A stretch of 64,000 nt of DNA from Iris pallida (GCA_029216955.1 JANAVB010044017.1:5784029-5848028); one strand, 5' to 3'; shown: positions 47,540 to 60,597, counted from the stretch's first letter. Numbers and translations are program-made. The notes: a model not told the origin generated them from the sequence alone.

Positions 47540-48248
47540 TCAGGATAAAACAGCGACATCCAAAAACTTTAAACTACGAAATATTAGGAATCCTTCCAAA
47601 ACAAAGTTCATATGGTGTTTTTTCGAGATAGGTCGAATTAACACCCTATTCAAAATATGACAAGCTATACTAACAGCTTCTGTCCAAAAATATTTTGAAA
47701 GATTAAGCTGATTTAGCATGACTCTAGCCATCTCGCTTAGAGTTCGATTCTTCCGCTCTGCAACACCATTCTGTTGGAGAGTTCTAGGACAAAAAAACTC
47801 GTGGTAATATTCACTATCATCACAAAACATTTTGAAATCAGAATTTATGAATTCGCCACTATGATCACTTCGGATACGAGTAATCCTGAAGCCTTTTTCA
47901 TTTTGTACCTTTTTGCAAAATATCTGAAATTCAAAAATAGCGTCGCTTTTATTTGATAAAAATTAAACCCAAGTAAAATGAGATAAATTATCAACAATAA
48001 CCAAAGCGTAGAACTTACCGCCAAGACTAGCGACTCTACTAGGACCAAAATAAATCTATATGAATTAATTGCAAGGGTCTAGAAGTACTTACAGCGTTGA
48101 TGGATTTAAAGGTTGACCTAGTTGCCTTGTTCTTTTCACAATCAACGCATACCATATCTCTCTTAAAAGTTATTTCAGAGAGTCCTTTTACCAACTTCTT
48201 GGTGCTAAGTCGTGAGATAGTATCCATATTAGCATATTCTAGTCTCAT
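47540..48248 (-). pseudogene. Element I integrase
   Basis: The frame 48248-48039 gives the pre-integrase zinc region (MRLEYANMDTISRLSTKKLV, CVDCEKNKATRSTF); the usual LGH is LEY, so one zinc-binding His is lost. The core has Asp in LIHIDLF, Asp in IRSDHSGEF, and Glu in NGVAERKNRTLSEMAR, the DD35E set. FWTEAVSIACHILNRVLIRP completes it (47830-47540). Stops and a frameshift lie between 48040 and 47830. It is followed directly by the linker and RT, the copia order. Confidence 0.9.
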
Positions 48249-48912
48249 GTGCCATAACCAACTTTCATCCTAATTTGCTACTAGGCACCTTCCTGCATTG
48301 TTAGTGCTCTCTAGAAAGAAAACATAAATGTTGTCTTCTCTAGTCCTTTTATATATAGGATTACCAGATGACATATCATATATAGTACATTTGTCTTTTA
48401 CAAAATTGATGCCTTAACCATTATCTGCCAAATGACTTATGATAAGTAGGTTATGTTTCAATTCTGTAACTAGACACACATCTTTTATTACTGGGTAAGG
48501 AGACGTACCAACAGTGCCATTTCCAATTATATCACATCTCAAGTTATTTTCGATGGAAATGTATCCTTATTTCTTCATCGATAGCGTAGCGAACAAAGAT
48601 GCATCACCAGTCATGTGCCACAAATATCCGCTATCGAGGATCCACTTGCTTCTAGCATAAGAGGGTTGAGGGTCCATCTACAAAACGAGTAGATGAATCC
48701 TTTGGTACCTATTTCTTGAAGGGTCCATATTGATTAGTCTTAAGTCTCCAAATATGTGTTTGATTGTCAACAAACTTTTTTGCTAGACAATACTGTGATA
48801 TGTGCCCATGTGTACCATAGTCTGTGTTGACATGTAATTGTGTTCTTTTTGAAAACCTATAAGAGAAAGCATGATGATGAGCATGTTTCTTACGTGCTTT
48901 CTGTGGTTGAGT
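48249..48912 (-). pseudogene. Element I second zinc knuckle and protease remnant
   Basis: After the element K insertion the minus strand resumes with RKKHAHHHAFSYRFSKRTQL and a degenerate knuckle (YGTHGHISQYC near 48800). Protease follows at about 48655: WILDSGYLWHMTGDASLF, with the catalytic DSG present (family form DSGCSRHMTGD), then LVTELKHNLLIISHL. Several in-frame stops interrupt it. The protease would mature the polyprotein; it is not expressible here. Confidence 0.75.
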
Positions 48913-50109
48913 TGTCACGACCCGCACCCTGATTAGGGGCACGAGAACGTGGGTACGTCCAGCCTACGTCGCAGTGTCGGCGGTAGAACGCTGTATAGGT
49001 CATCTATAACATCTAACATCTAATAACAAGATATATAAACTTGTCATCTCCGCACGGAGGTATAACATAACATCTCAACTCTATATCTCAAACACAAGTC
49101 TAGGAAAGATAGAACATGATATAGAATCAGATGAAAGGAAGAACTGAATATATATAGAGTTAACACACCACACAAAGTAGATGTCCAACACAAATAAGTA
49201 CAAGACCTGAAATATAACTAAGTCACAACTAACAATCGGAACAGTCCGATACAAAATAAAAACTGTAAACACTAGACTAGACTAGACATCCTCTACTGAG
49301 CTAGATGCTCCTCAGGCTCCTGAAGGTCACCCTCATGTGTCCCATAGAAGGTAGGACAGTCACCATCATCATCTGTAATATTTTTAACAGGCCCAGTCAG
49401 GACAGGAACGAGCACAATACATCTCACGCAGTTCATATCAGGTTGGGAAATGTAAAGCATGCATAGAGTAAGATACATGAACTGTAAAGAATATATGTAA
49501 AACGAGAGAGATTTGATAACTAGAAATATCTATATATATGATAAGTAAGAACTGTAGGTAACCTGTGATTTAGAGCATGATATGGTTATATAAACGGGCT
49601 TAGGACATATACAAGATTTCACAAGAATTTATACAAGATGGGATTTGATCACATAACCATTTCCTACTCACCCTCCCCAATCAATACACAAGGATCCAGT
49701 CAAGTTACGTTACTTTGTACAAGAGGTTTTTATCATGTTTGCTCACGTGATCATGAGAGTACAAGATTGCACAAGAGTATACATGAAAGCGGTGTACATG
49801 AAATACAAGATGTTCGTGAAAAGCACATGACAACTGTATCTGATGCATCCCGAGGGAGATAACATCGCATAACAAGATCCATATAGTACCAATCCGTGAT
49901 AATGACGTGACAGCATCATGTAAAGTAATCTAAAGCAAGAATATAAGTCCTAACAATCATGAAAAGATCAGATAATGTACTCGCCTGTCACCCTGTATGA
50001 CTGATATGAATAGATGTCCGAACTGGTGTCACAGAGTCCTATTTAGAGTAAAACAGGTCACAACATATCCACAATGGTAAAAATAGAGTATACAATGCAT
50101 ACTACATGA

Positions 50110-50330
50110 TTCTAGGTCAATCTGGTCAAAAGTCAACTCTTGGTCAACTCTAAAGTCAAACTAGTCAAAGTTAGGTCAACACTAGTCAACTAGTTAGGAT
50201 TTTAGTCAAACTAGTCAAACTAGTTGTTTTAGGTCATTCCTAGTCATTTCTAGGTTAACTAGGTCACTTTTGACCTAAGGTTGACTTTGGTCAACCCTTA
50301 GTCAACAAGGGTCAACAAGTGGGTTTTGGG
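50110..50330. repeat. GTCAA/GACTA-rich short repeat block in LTR K
   Basis: Dozens of GGTCAA, AGTCAAAC and CTAGTC units in degenerate tandem. The matching block lies at about 56245-56460 in the 5' LTR. It is followed by TTGGCCATAGGCTAATGATC repeats, present one extra time in the 5' LTR copy (about 56470-56555). Confidence 0.8.
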
Positions 50331-50585
50331 TCATTAGGGCTAGACCCTAGCCATAGGCTAATGATCTTGGCCATAGGCTAATGATCCTAGGCCATAGGCC
50401 ATAGTCATAGGTTTTCATATAAACCTATACTAGAAATCATATATATATGTATATATCTATATATAGATATATATATCTATCTACTACCCATATACCTATA
50501 TAAGAATACTAAGTATAATACAAACCCACACTCACACATTAATATATAGTGACCTAATGTAACTAATACAAATATATATATATAT

Positions 50586-50619
<34 letters not shown>

Positions 50620-51114
50620 ATATATATAAACTCATATATATACTATATATATAGAGAGAGACATAGAGAGAGACATAGATTGAGAGAGAGAGACTGTGAG
50701 AGAGTGAGACAGTGAGAGAGTGAGGGTGAGACAAGTCTGGACAGGGGGGGAGAATGGTTCCAGAAATTTCTGGGACCAAAGGAGCCCCAAACACACACAC
50801 ACACAGAATACATATATACATACATATGTATATATATACAACTACATATATACCCAACCAAATACTCCCAAAATTGACCCACACTCACATATACATACGT
50901 ACTACGTATATACATACTAAAATACAGTAGTCCAATGGATTAATTATAACAAAATTGGGTTTGAATCTCATTTTCAAAATCTGGAAAATAAACCCAAGAC
51001 AGTAAACAGTGCACTGTGCACTTGAAATAGGGTAACTCGATTTACACATACTAAAACGAGCTAAGGCTCACAACCATGGGTTGGTAACTGACACCCCATA
51101 CATACACTAGTGTC

Positions 51115-51960
51115 CTAGGTACCTGACACGACACCACGACACAGTTTCATGTGTCCAAACAAAGAAAACTCCCCACGGGTAAATCCTGACACGCGTACAC
51201 AAACACATTGTCGTGCACGCGTGCAGTCCACTCTAGGACACACCACGAGACACGACACATCTCGTGGTCGAGCACACGTGTAGTCCACACATAGGGCTAC
51301 ATGTTCCACACCCTAACACGTGTCCATGACACTCGTGGACACAAAATGAACCCCGTATCAGTCGTGAAAACACGACTGATACGCGCGAGTTCAGATCGTG
51401 TCATGCACGCGGTTGCACGCGTCGTGCTCGCGACACAGGACACAAAGCACCACGTGCTCGTGTCCACGTGTACGCCACGAATAGGGCTTCATGCCCGTGT
51501 CACTACGAGACACTCTAGTGTCGTGTCCACGTGACACGACACGCTCAAAGTCATGCCCGCGCGCATGTGTGCTGACAGTGCACAACCAGTACACGTGTCT
51601 GTGCTCTCTCGACACGACACCAACGTGTCTCAAACTCGAGGGGGGGCATGTCAGAGGTTGCCCCCTCCTCTGTGTAAATTTTCACGTGTCCACGTGTCCC
51701 ACAGTGTCCGTGCTAAGTGTCGAGTAGCAGGGCATGCACGCGTGGCCTCGTGCTGCGAGTTCGTGTCCATTTTGGACACGGACACAGCACAGAAATGTGC
51801 TCAGTCAAGTTGTTTCGTGTCCTACATGTCTAGGGCTACAAGTTTGTATAATTTGTTTTGGTAAATCATAAAAACAAGTCCATTGTGGCATTTTAACAAA
51901 CAAGGGTTTCTACCCTATGATACGTGTCCGATACGGACACCAAACCACTTCTAAATTCCA
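51115..51960. repeat. ACGTG/GACACG motif array, 3' LTR copy
   Basis: Very high density of GACACG and its complement CGTGTC, many as CACGTG or ACGTGTC, over about 850 bp. It lies downstream of the LTR TATA box in element direction, hence in the presumed transcribed leader. The 5' LTR copy is at 57272-58110. The shape is similar to, but longer than, the GACACG cluster in LTR C. Confidence 0.8.
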
Positions 51961-52888
51961 CCAAACTTTACCCACAGTAGTGTTAGTCCTACATGAATGC
52001 ATTTATGAAGGAAAAACAGGAATTTAACTAAGTTTGTGAGAAAATACCTATTTGTGCAATCCAATGAAAATCAAGGAAAATGGGGGGTATGTGATCTTCA
52101 ACTTGATGATGTCCAATGCCTCCAAATCCTTGATTGCTAGTTCCCCTTAGTACCTAAATGTTGTAGGGTCCCAATGCAAGAGACTAGAGTGAATTTGGAT
52201 CAAAATAGCTCAAGTTATGAAGGGTTGAAGGAATGGGAATTTTTCTAGGATTAAATTCATGTAAATTTGTTCATGAATGATACAATGGGCTATATAGGAA
52301 AGTGTGGCTGCTAGGGGGTGCCCTATTGCCGGCTATGGCATAGGGGGGTGTGTCCTTGCCCTTCCTTCATGGCTAAGGCATGGACTTGTGTAAAGGGTCT
52401 TAATATTTGGAGTGGTTTAAGGAAAATATCAATAAAGGTAATATTTAGATATTTAACTACCTTAACCAATGACTAATATCTATCCTCAAGCTTCTAGGTT
52501 AGTAGCTAACCTCTAGGTTAGGGTAAACTAGGTTAGGGACTAATCATGGAACTTAACCATGATTAAATAATATTAAAATCACATAATCTCAATAAAGTCT
52601 AGTAATTTACCAAAATACCCTTTTGGCCAAAAGCCCTAATTTGAAGTTCTAAACCTATGGCTAGGCTCACATGATCATGGTTAGTCTCTAGGTTATGAAA
52701 ACTAGGGTTTACACTAAGTTATACTAACAAATCACAAAGTCATAAGTCATGACTTAGCATGATTTAGAAGATGGTTCTAATTACACTAGAAATCACCATA
52801 AATCATATCATGACTAAAATACTATTAATTAATAATAAAAATAATAAATTTTCAAAAATATCCCAATTTCAGAAAACTGGGTGCTACA

Positions 52889-52924
52889 AGTCTACCCTCC
52901 TTAGAAAATTTCGTCCTCAAAATT
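52889..52924 (-). promoter_or_regulatory. Element K pre-PPT inverted repeat and polypurine tract
   Basis: The minus strand reads AATTTTGAGGACGAAATT (inverted repeat with one G-T pair, loop AGGA), then TTCTAAGGAGGGTAGACT directly before the LTR. Confidence 0.7.
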
Positions 52925-53351
52925 AGAATGGTCATACTCCTTCTAGGTCAAACACCCCAACAATCACAGTCTCAAACACACAGTCCGATAATCATATGCG
53001 TCTGTCCAAAATCATGATATTCGAAATCTTCGTCATGCTAGTGAGCAAGGCTACGATATTCACAGAGTCCTCGACTAAGGTACATACCTCTAGAATCATG
53101 GTATTTAAAATTTTCGCATTGCCGCATGCCTGGCCGCGAAAACCTTAAATTCCCACATCCGAGAAATACGTCCAAAATCCGACTATATGTCCTCACTATG
53201 CCAGCTAACATGAATATAGAAGACTCTAGATCCCATGATCGAGACGACCTAGCCCATATGACTTATCTAAGAAGAAAAATAATTCATAATAAAATATCCG
53301 GACAAAATTTATCAACTATAAGGAACAGATAGAATCGAAATTCCAAGACAG
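52925..53351 (-). other. Element K non-coding tail where pol would be
   Basis: About 430 bp between the end of gag and the PPT. No protease, RT or integrase motif in any frame. Confidence 0.75.
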
Positions 53352-54819
53352 TTATAAGAAGGCAAATACGAAAATAGAATCGAAAAGGTTGGAACCTGCA
53401 ATCAGCTCTCCCTCTGTCTGTACATCATCGACTGCCATGGCGAAAGCTCGCCCCGGCTGGCCTTTCTTGGCCTGCTGTTGATGCTGGGCAAACCTCTGCT
53501 GCTGAGTCTGCAACGGTGGTCCTGTCTGCTGCCCTGTCGGAGCTCTAGCTCCTGCTACTGTCTGAGTCAATCGTGCCAAGTTCTTGGGACACTCCTTCAA
53601 CTGATGCTCTGCTGAACCACAAAGCAAACACAGGCCCTGCCTCTTCCTGCAGTCGTCCCATCCGTGACCTTACTTCTTGCAGAAGTTACACATAGGGTGC
53701 TGTTGCTGCCTGGGTGCCTGCTGGTGAAGTACATGTCCCTGGCCCTGAAACGGCTGCTGAACTGGCCTCTGCTGCTGTATGTGAGGGCGCTTGGCTGGCC
53801 CTGCACTAGAACTAGCCCCTAAGGTATCACTGCCCCTCTTCGGCTTGAGGCCGAAGTCCTCCTCTGCAATCTGTACGTCCATCAATATCTGATCGAACGT
53901 CGCGTCACGGCGTCCCGAGGTGCGGGTGCGCACTGCATGAATAAGTCCCCTACGGAACTTACGAGCCTTCTGCCCCTCATCCTGGATCATATCGGGAGCG
54001 AACCTGCTACGGCGAAAGAACTCAGCTGCATACTCGTCCACCGACGAGTTCCCCTGCACTAGACCCACGAACTGGCCCTCCAATGCTGTAAGAGCCACGT
54101 CCGGGAAGAACTTCTCCTTGAAGAGCCTCCGAAAGTTCTCCCAAGTCAGCCCTCTCACCGACGCACGAGGATCCGTGCGGTACCATGTCAGCACAATGTC
54201 GAAGAATCGGCTGGCTGCGGCCGAAACCCAAAGCGCTCTAGGAAGCTCTGCCAGCTCCATGCTCCGCTGTACATCCTCTAGCCAGTCGTCTGCATAGAGG
54301 ATGCCCTCCGTGCCTGTGAAGTCCCTGGAGCTCATCTTCTGAAGTCCAATACTGTCCCCGCCTGGACTGCTGCTGGTACGGCTGCTGGCCAGTAGGGCCC
54401 TGTACCGTACCCGGTGCCACTCTCTCTACTGCTGCTAGGGCAAGCTGATGCGAGTTCTCCATACCCTGCCTCAGCATCTCGATCTGTCGGTGTGACGCCT
54501 CCGACTGGCGCTGCGATGCCTCTGCCTGGGCCCGCTGTATCTCCATCATCTGCTGAAGGAGAAGGAACATATGGTGCGTATCCGTCGGTACCGGTGGTGG
54601 TGGCAGCAGTATCTTCGAAACAACGGCCGTAACCCTCTGGGGTGGAGGTGGTAGACCTCCCTGTGCAACTGCCTGGGTCTCCAGAATAGTAGAATCACTG
54701 GGGGCAGTCCCGTGAACCTCCTCCTCTGCCTGATCAGATCTCTCAGGCAAACTACTCGATCCAGTGGCCTGCGGGTGCGTCTTCGTCATCCTGGAGACGA
54801 ATTGAAACAAAGAGGTCAA
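53352..54819 (-). pseudogene. Element K gag with double zinc knuckle
   Basis: The N-terminal part (54819-54238) is Pro/Gln-rich with a predicted coiled coil (EIQRAQAEASQRQSEASHRQ). A frameshift near 54335 leads to the capsid domain (54335-53670): MSSRDFTGTEGILYADDWLE, WENFRRLFKEKFFPDVA, FFRRSRFAPDMIQDEGQK. A CCHC knuckle CNFCKK-stop-GHGWDDC is interrupted by TAA near 53670. The frame goes on with a second knuckle CLLCGSAEHQLKEC, then a Gln-rich tail ending in GELIAG (53627-53395), where protease normally begins. Only one frameshift and one stop separate this from an open gag, the best preserved coding region in the window. The capsid start resembles that of element C (DFMGLNPKEFSGTDG). Confidence 0.88.
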
Positions 54820-55018
54820 TATGGCACATGAGTAAATTTATCAAGAAAGGACAGTTAAATTAATACAAGGAAAGTAATCATGATAATCAAAAGATCGGAA
54901 ATTTCCTAGGTGTGATTGAGAAACTCCTATCATGTCCTAGGTCCTACGTCCTAATTGCAGGCTCGTAATTAGCACTCTAAGTCGAGTACCATTACGAGAT
55001 CGTACTAATTGCGACACA

Positions 55019-55036
55019 GACCTGCATGGGCCACCA
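55019..55036 (-). promoter_or_regulatory. Element K primer-binding site (tRNA-Ile type)
   Basis: Minus strand TGGTGGCCCATGCAGGTC, 9 nt from the 5' LTR end; identical to A, C and G. Confidence 0.85.
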
Positions 55037-55045
55037 CAAAAAACG

Positions 55046-58000
55046 TGTCACGACCCGCACCCTGATTAGGGGTACGAGAACGTGGGTACGTCCAGCCTAC
55101 GCCGCAGTGTCGGCGGTAGAACGCTGTATAGGTCATCTATAACATCTAACATCTAATAACAAGATATATAAACCTGTCATCTCCGTACGGAGGTATAACA
55201 TAATATCTCAACTCTATATCTCAAACACAAGTCTAGGAAAGATAGAACATGATATGGAATCAGATGAAAGGAAGAACTGAATATATATAGAGTTAACACA
55301 CCACACAAAGTAGATGTCCAACACAAATAAGTACAAGACCTGAAATATAACTAAGTCACAACTAACAATCGGAACAGTCCTATACAAAATAAAAACTGTA
55401 AACACTAGACTAGACTAGACACCCTCTACTGAGCTAGATGCTCCTCAGGCTCCTGAAGGTCACCCTCATGTGTCCCATAGAAGGTAGGACAGTCACCATC
55501 ATCATCTGTAATATTTTCAACAGGCCCAGTCAGGACAGGAACGAGCACAATACATCTCACGCAGTTCATATCAGGTTGGAAAATGTAAAGCATGCATAGA
55601 GTAAGATACATGAACTGTAAAGAATATATGTAAAACGAGAGAGATTTGATAACTGGAAATATCTATATATATGATAAGTAAGAACTGTAGGTAACCTGTG
55701 ATTTAGAGCATGATATGGTTATATAAACGGGCTTAGGACATATACAAGATTTTACAAAAATTTGTACAAGATGGGATTTGATCACATAACCATTTCCTAC
55801 TCACCCTCCCCAATCAATACACAAGGATCCAGTCAAGTTACGTTACTTTGTACAATAGGTTTTTATCATGTTTGCTCACGTGATCATGAGAGTACAAGAT
55901 TGCACAAGAGTATACATGAAAGCGGTGTACATGAAATACAAGATGTTCGTGAAAAGCACATGACAACTGTATCTGATGCACCCCGAGGGAGATAACATCG
56001 CATAACAAGATCCATATAGTACCAATCCGTGATAATGACGTGACAGCATCATGTAAAGTAATCTAAAGCAAGAATATAAGTCCTAACAAGCATGAAAAGA
56101 TCAGAGAATGTACTCGCCTGTCACCCTGTATGACTGATATGAATAGATGTCCGAACTGGTGTCACAGAGTCCTATTTAGAGTAAAATAGGTCACAACATA
56201 TCCACAATGGTAAAAATAGAGTATACAATGCATACTACATGATTCTAGGTCAATCTGGTCAAAAGTCAACTCTTGGTCAACTCTAAAGTCAAACTAGTCA
56301 AAGTTAGGTCAACACTAGTCAACTAGTTAGGGTTTTAGTCAAACTAGTCAAACTAGTTGTTTTAGGTCATTCCTAGTCATTTCTAGGTTAACTAGGTCAC
56401 TTTTGACCTAAGGTTGACTTTGGTCAACCCTTAGTCAACAAGGGTCAACAAGTGGGTTTTGGGTCATTAGGGCTAGCCCCTAGCCATAGGCTAATGATCT
56501 TGGCCATAGGCTAATGATCTTGGCCATAGGCTAATGATCCTAGGCCATAGGCCATAGTCATAGGTTTTCATATAAACCTATACTAGAAATCATATATATA
56601 TGTATATATCTATATATAGATATATATATCTATCTACTACCCATATACCCATATATGAATACTAAGTATAATACAAACCCACACTCACACATTAATATAT
56701 AGTGACCTAATGTAACTAATACAAATATATATATATCAATATATATATATATACCTATATATATAAACTCATATATATACAATATATATAGAGAGAGACA
56801 TAGAGAGAGACATAGATTGAGAGAGAGACTGTGAGAGAGTGAGACAGTGAGAGAGTGAGGGTGAGACAAGTCTGGACAGGGGGGGGGGAGAATGGTTCCA
56901 GAAATTTCTGGGACCAAAGGAGCCCCAAACACACACACACACAGAATACATTTTTTTTTTTTTTCACACAGAATACATATATACATACATATGTATATAT
57001 ATACAACTACATATATACCCAACCAAATACTCCCAAAATTGACCCACACTCACATATACATACGTACTACGTATATACATACTAAAATACAGTAGTCCAA
57101 TGGATTAATTATAACAAAATTGGGTTTGAATCTCATTTTCAAAATCTGGAAAATAAACCCAAGACAGTAAACAGTGCACTGTGCACTTGAAATAGGGTAA
57201 CTCGATTTACACATACTAAAACGAGCTAAGGCTCGCAACCATGGGTTGGTAACTGACACCCCATACATACACTAGTGTCCTAGGTACCTGACACGACACC
57301 ACGACACAGTTTCACGTGTCCAAACACAAGAAAACTCCCCACGGGTAAATCCTGACACGCGCACAAAAACACAGTGTCGTGCACGCGTGCAGTCCACTCT
57401 AGGACACACCACGAGACACGACACGTCTCGTGGTCGAGCACACGTGTAGTCCACACATAGGGCTACACGTTCCACACCCTGACACGTGTCCACGACACTC
57501 GTGGACACAAAACGAACCCCGTATCAGTCGTGAAAACACGACTGATACGCGCGAGTTCAGACCGCGTCGTGCACGCGGTTGCACGCATCGTGCTCGCGAC
57601 ACAGGACACAAAGCACCACGTGCTCGTGTCCACGTGTACGCCATGAATAGGGCTTCATGCCCGTGTCACTACGAGACACTCTAGTGTCGTGTCCACGCGA
57701 TACGACACGCTCAAAGTCGTGCCCGCGCGCGTGTGTGCTGACAGTGCACGACCAGTGCACGTGTCCGTGCTCTCTCGACACGACACCAACGTGTCTCAAA
57801 CTCGAGGGGGGGCATGTCAGAGGTTGCCCCCTCCTCTGTGTAAATTTTCACGTGTCCACGTGTCCCACAGTGTCCGTGCTAAGTGTCGAGTAGCAGGGCA
57901 TGCACGCGTGGCCTCGTGCTGCGAGTTCGTGTCCATTTTGGACACGGACACAGCACAGAAATGTGCTCAGTCAAGTTGTTTCGTGTCCTACATGTCTAGG

Positions 58001-59054
58001 GCTACAAGTTTGTATAATTTGTTTTGGTAAATCATAAAAACAAGTCCATTGTGGCATTTTAACAAACAAGGATTTCTACCCTATGATACGTGTCCGATAC
58101 GGACACCAAACCACTTCTAAATTCCACCAAACTTTACCCACAGTAGTGTTAGTCCTACATGAATGCATTTATGAAGGAAAAACAGGAATTTAACTAAGTT
58201 TGTGAGAAAATACCTATTTGTGCAATCCAATGAAAATCAAGGAAAATGGGGGGTGTGTGATCTTCAACTTGATGATGTCCAATACCTCCAAATCCTTGAT
58301 TGCTAGTTCCCTTTAGTACCCTAGATGTTGTAGGGTCCCAATGCAAGAGACTAGAGTGAATTTGGATCAAAATAGCTCAAGTTATGAAGGGTTGAAGGAA
58401 TGGGAATTTTTCTAGGATTAAATTCATGTAAATTTGTTCATGAATGATACAATGGGCTATATAGGAAAGTGTGGCTGCTAGGGGGTGCCCTATGGCCGGC
58501 CATGGCATGGGGGGGTGTCCTTGCCCTTCCTTCATGGCTAAGGCATGGACTTGTGTAAAGGGTCTTGATATTTGGAGTGGTTTAAGGAAAATATCAATAA
58601 AAGTAATATCTAGATATTTAACTACCTTAACCAATGACTAATATCTATCCTCAAGCTTCTAGGTTAGTAGCTAACCTCTAGGTTAGGGTAAACTAGGTTA
58701 GGGACTAATCATGGAACTTAACCATGATTAAATAATATTAAAATCACATAATCTCAATAAAGTCTAGTAATTTACCAAAATACCCTTTTGGCCAAAAGCC
58801 CTAATTTGAAGTTCTAAACCTATGGCTAGGCTCACATGATCATGGTTAGTCTCTAGGTTATGAAAACTAGGGTTTACACTAAGTTATACTAACAAAATCA
58901 CAAAGTCATAAGTCATGACTTAGCATGACTTAGAAGATGGTTCTAATTACACTAGAAATTACCATAAATCATATCATGACTAAAATACTATTAATTAATA
59001 ATAAAAATAATAAATTTTCAAAAATATCCCAATTTCAGAAAACTGGGTGCTACA
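55046..59054 (-). repeat. Element K 5' LTR (4009 bp)
   Basis: Matches 48913-52888 throughout with few substitutions. Length differences come from a 26-bp insertion with a T-run and a duplicated CACACAGAATACAT (about 56940-56980), an extra TTGGCCATAGGCTAATGATC unit and microsatellite changes. The TATA box is at about 58466-58458 on the minus strand. Confidence 0.93.
57272..58110. repeat. ACGTG/GACACG motif array, 5' LTR copy
   Basis: Counterpart of 51115-51960, with the same dense GACACG/CGTGTC pattern and scattered C/T differences at CG sites. Confidence 0.8.
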
Positions 59055-60597
59055 TGAGTCCTCTTAGATGTATGCTTAGCATTATGACTAACCTTAGGAT
59101 GTGTCACAGGGATGGCCTGTTTGCCTAACTTGATCTCTAACTTTTTAGAGACCGCACAAGACTCCTCATATCTAGTAGTCATATCAATGAGTCTTTGCTC
59201 TGTGACTAAGTGCCTCTTCTTTTCTATGTCATAAAGTTCTTGTACTTTGACATAGTCTCTTTCTTTTCTTTCGATGGTGAGGATAGTCTCATGATAGTCT
59301 ACTTTGAGTTTGGCTATCTCATCTATGTTACCGATAGTATATGTCTCTTTGATATCTTCGAGAAGATTAGACAATCTGGCTACTTCGGTTGTGTATGCTT
59401 TAACCTCTTTACGAGATTTCTTATACTTGTCTAGCACATTTCTGTGATCTTTAAGTAGTTCGCTAAAGGCATTTTCTAACTCATCGAAAGTAAAATCATC
59501 GTACAGAGGGTTAAAAGATACCTTATCGAAAGCCATGAGACAGACATTCGCAGTGCTGCAGGGTCTGTCCTCTTCCTCTGATTCATTGGCATCACTTTCG
59601 TGCCAGATGCTTGTATTTGCATACTTTTGACTAGTTGTAGCTTTTTTGCTTGATCTTGATCTGTCATATGTACTGCTTTTCTTTGACGTTGGACAGTCCT
59701 TCTTCATGTGTCCTGACTTCTTGCATCCAAAGCATATTGTTTTTTCTTTATTGCTTTCATGGATGTCTCTCTTTCTTCTGTTTGATCTCTCAAACTTTAG
59801 GAATTTTCTAAAGTTCTTCACTAGTTGGGATTATTCATCACCACTAGATGATTTTTCATCAGAATCATTGCATGTTGTTCTTCTGGCTTGAGCTTTGAAG
59901 GCGATAGATTTCTTTTTAAGGGTCGCTTCTTCAAATTCTTGTAGGTCCAGCTCATGGGTCATCAGCTTGCCTATAAGTGTCTCCAGAGTCATGGTGGTGA
60001 GATCGTTTCCTTCTATAATTGCTGTTGCCTTTGGGTTCCAATTCTTGGTTAGAGCCCGTAGCACTTTCCTGATCTTCTCATTATTACTGTAATCTTTACC
60101 AAGATATTGCAAGGGATTAGTGATATCTAGGAAACGAGTAAACATATGTGTAATTGACTCACCTGATTTTATTTTAAATGATTCATATTCATGTGTTAGT
60201 CTGCTGATTTTGGATTCTTTTACTTGGGAAGTCCCTTCATGGGTTACCTCAAGAAGTTTCCAAATATCATGAGTCGTAGTACAAGTAGAAACTCAATTGA
60301 ACTCCGTCTTGTCAATTATACAGAATAGTGCATTGATGGCACGTGCATCTAGACTAGCCTTTAACTTTTCTTCATCAGTGTATTTGTCATGTGGCTTGTC
60401 TATAAGTACGCCCTCAAACACTATACGTGCCGATTTCTTATAACCGTCAAAAACTATAGACCAAAGATCAAAGTTAAGAGACTTGAGAAAGAAAGTCATT
60501 CTTGTTTTCCAATAAGTATAGTTTTTTCAACAAATAGTGGAGGTCTATTTGTGGATTGCCCTTCACCGTTGAATATTGATTTTACGGCTGCCATATA
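59055..60597 (-). pseudogene. Element I gag (SIRE type)
   Basis: Begins at ATG 60597 (MAAVKSIFNGEGQSTNRPP) and shifts frame near 60500 into TFFLKSLNFDLWSIVFDGYK and the UBN2 domain. A stop near 60293 follows, then HDIWKLLEVTHEGTS, MFTRFLDITNPLQYLGKDYS and LTTMTLETLIGKLMTHELDL (60145-59831). Another stop precedes the zinc knuckle CFGCKKSGHMKKDC (about 59730). The long C-terminal part (59821-59018) has an acidic segment and a heptad-rich coiled coil (DELENAFSELLKDHRNVLDK, ETILTIERKERDYVKVQELY), the extended gag seen in SIRE/Maximus elements. Cut at 59054 by element K. Confidence 0.88.

Larger units (their letters stand above)
48913..52888 (-). repeat. Element K 3' LTR (3976 bp)
   Basis: Plus-strand start TGTCACGACCCGCACCC, end ACTGGGTGCTACA. 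Contains a TATA box (minus strand, at about 52298-52291), a motif-dense ACGTG/GACACG region (51115-51960), a GTCAA-rich block (50110-50330) and TA/GA microsatellites (50440-50720). No coding domain; small ORFs are shadows of the repeats. Confidence 0.93.
48913..59054 (-). mobile_element. Element K: gag-only Ty3/gypsy element, minus strand
   Basis: LTRs at 55046-59054 (5') and 48913-52888 (3'), near-identical, begin TGTAGCACCCAG and end GGGTCGTGACA. A perfect TGAGT duplication lies at 48908-48912 and 59055-59059, within copia I. The interior is only 2.16 kb: PBS (55036-55019), gag (54819-53352), then after a short tail the pre-PPT inverted repeat and PPT (52924-52889). Protease, RT, RNase H and integrase are absent. 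It is the youngest layer of the right-hand nest. To move it would need pol supplied by another element. Confidence 0.92.

Noticed and set aside
50110..50330. CRISPR-like short repeats
   Set aside because: Units are degenerate with no regular spacers, inside a plant LTR; no Cas genes.
50618..50920. Ser/Leu/Tyr-rich ORFs on both strands (also 56630-57095)
   Set aside because: They derive from GA/CT and TA microsatellites in LTR K and appear in both LTR copies.
51115..51864. Cys/Val/His-rich ORFs on both strands (also 57272-58030)
   Set aside because: Shadows of the GACACG/CGTGTC repeat array; they change frame between the two LTR copies and match no family.
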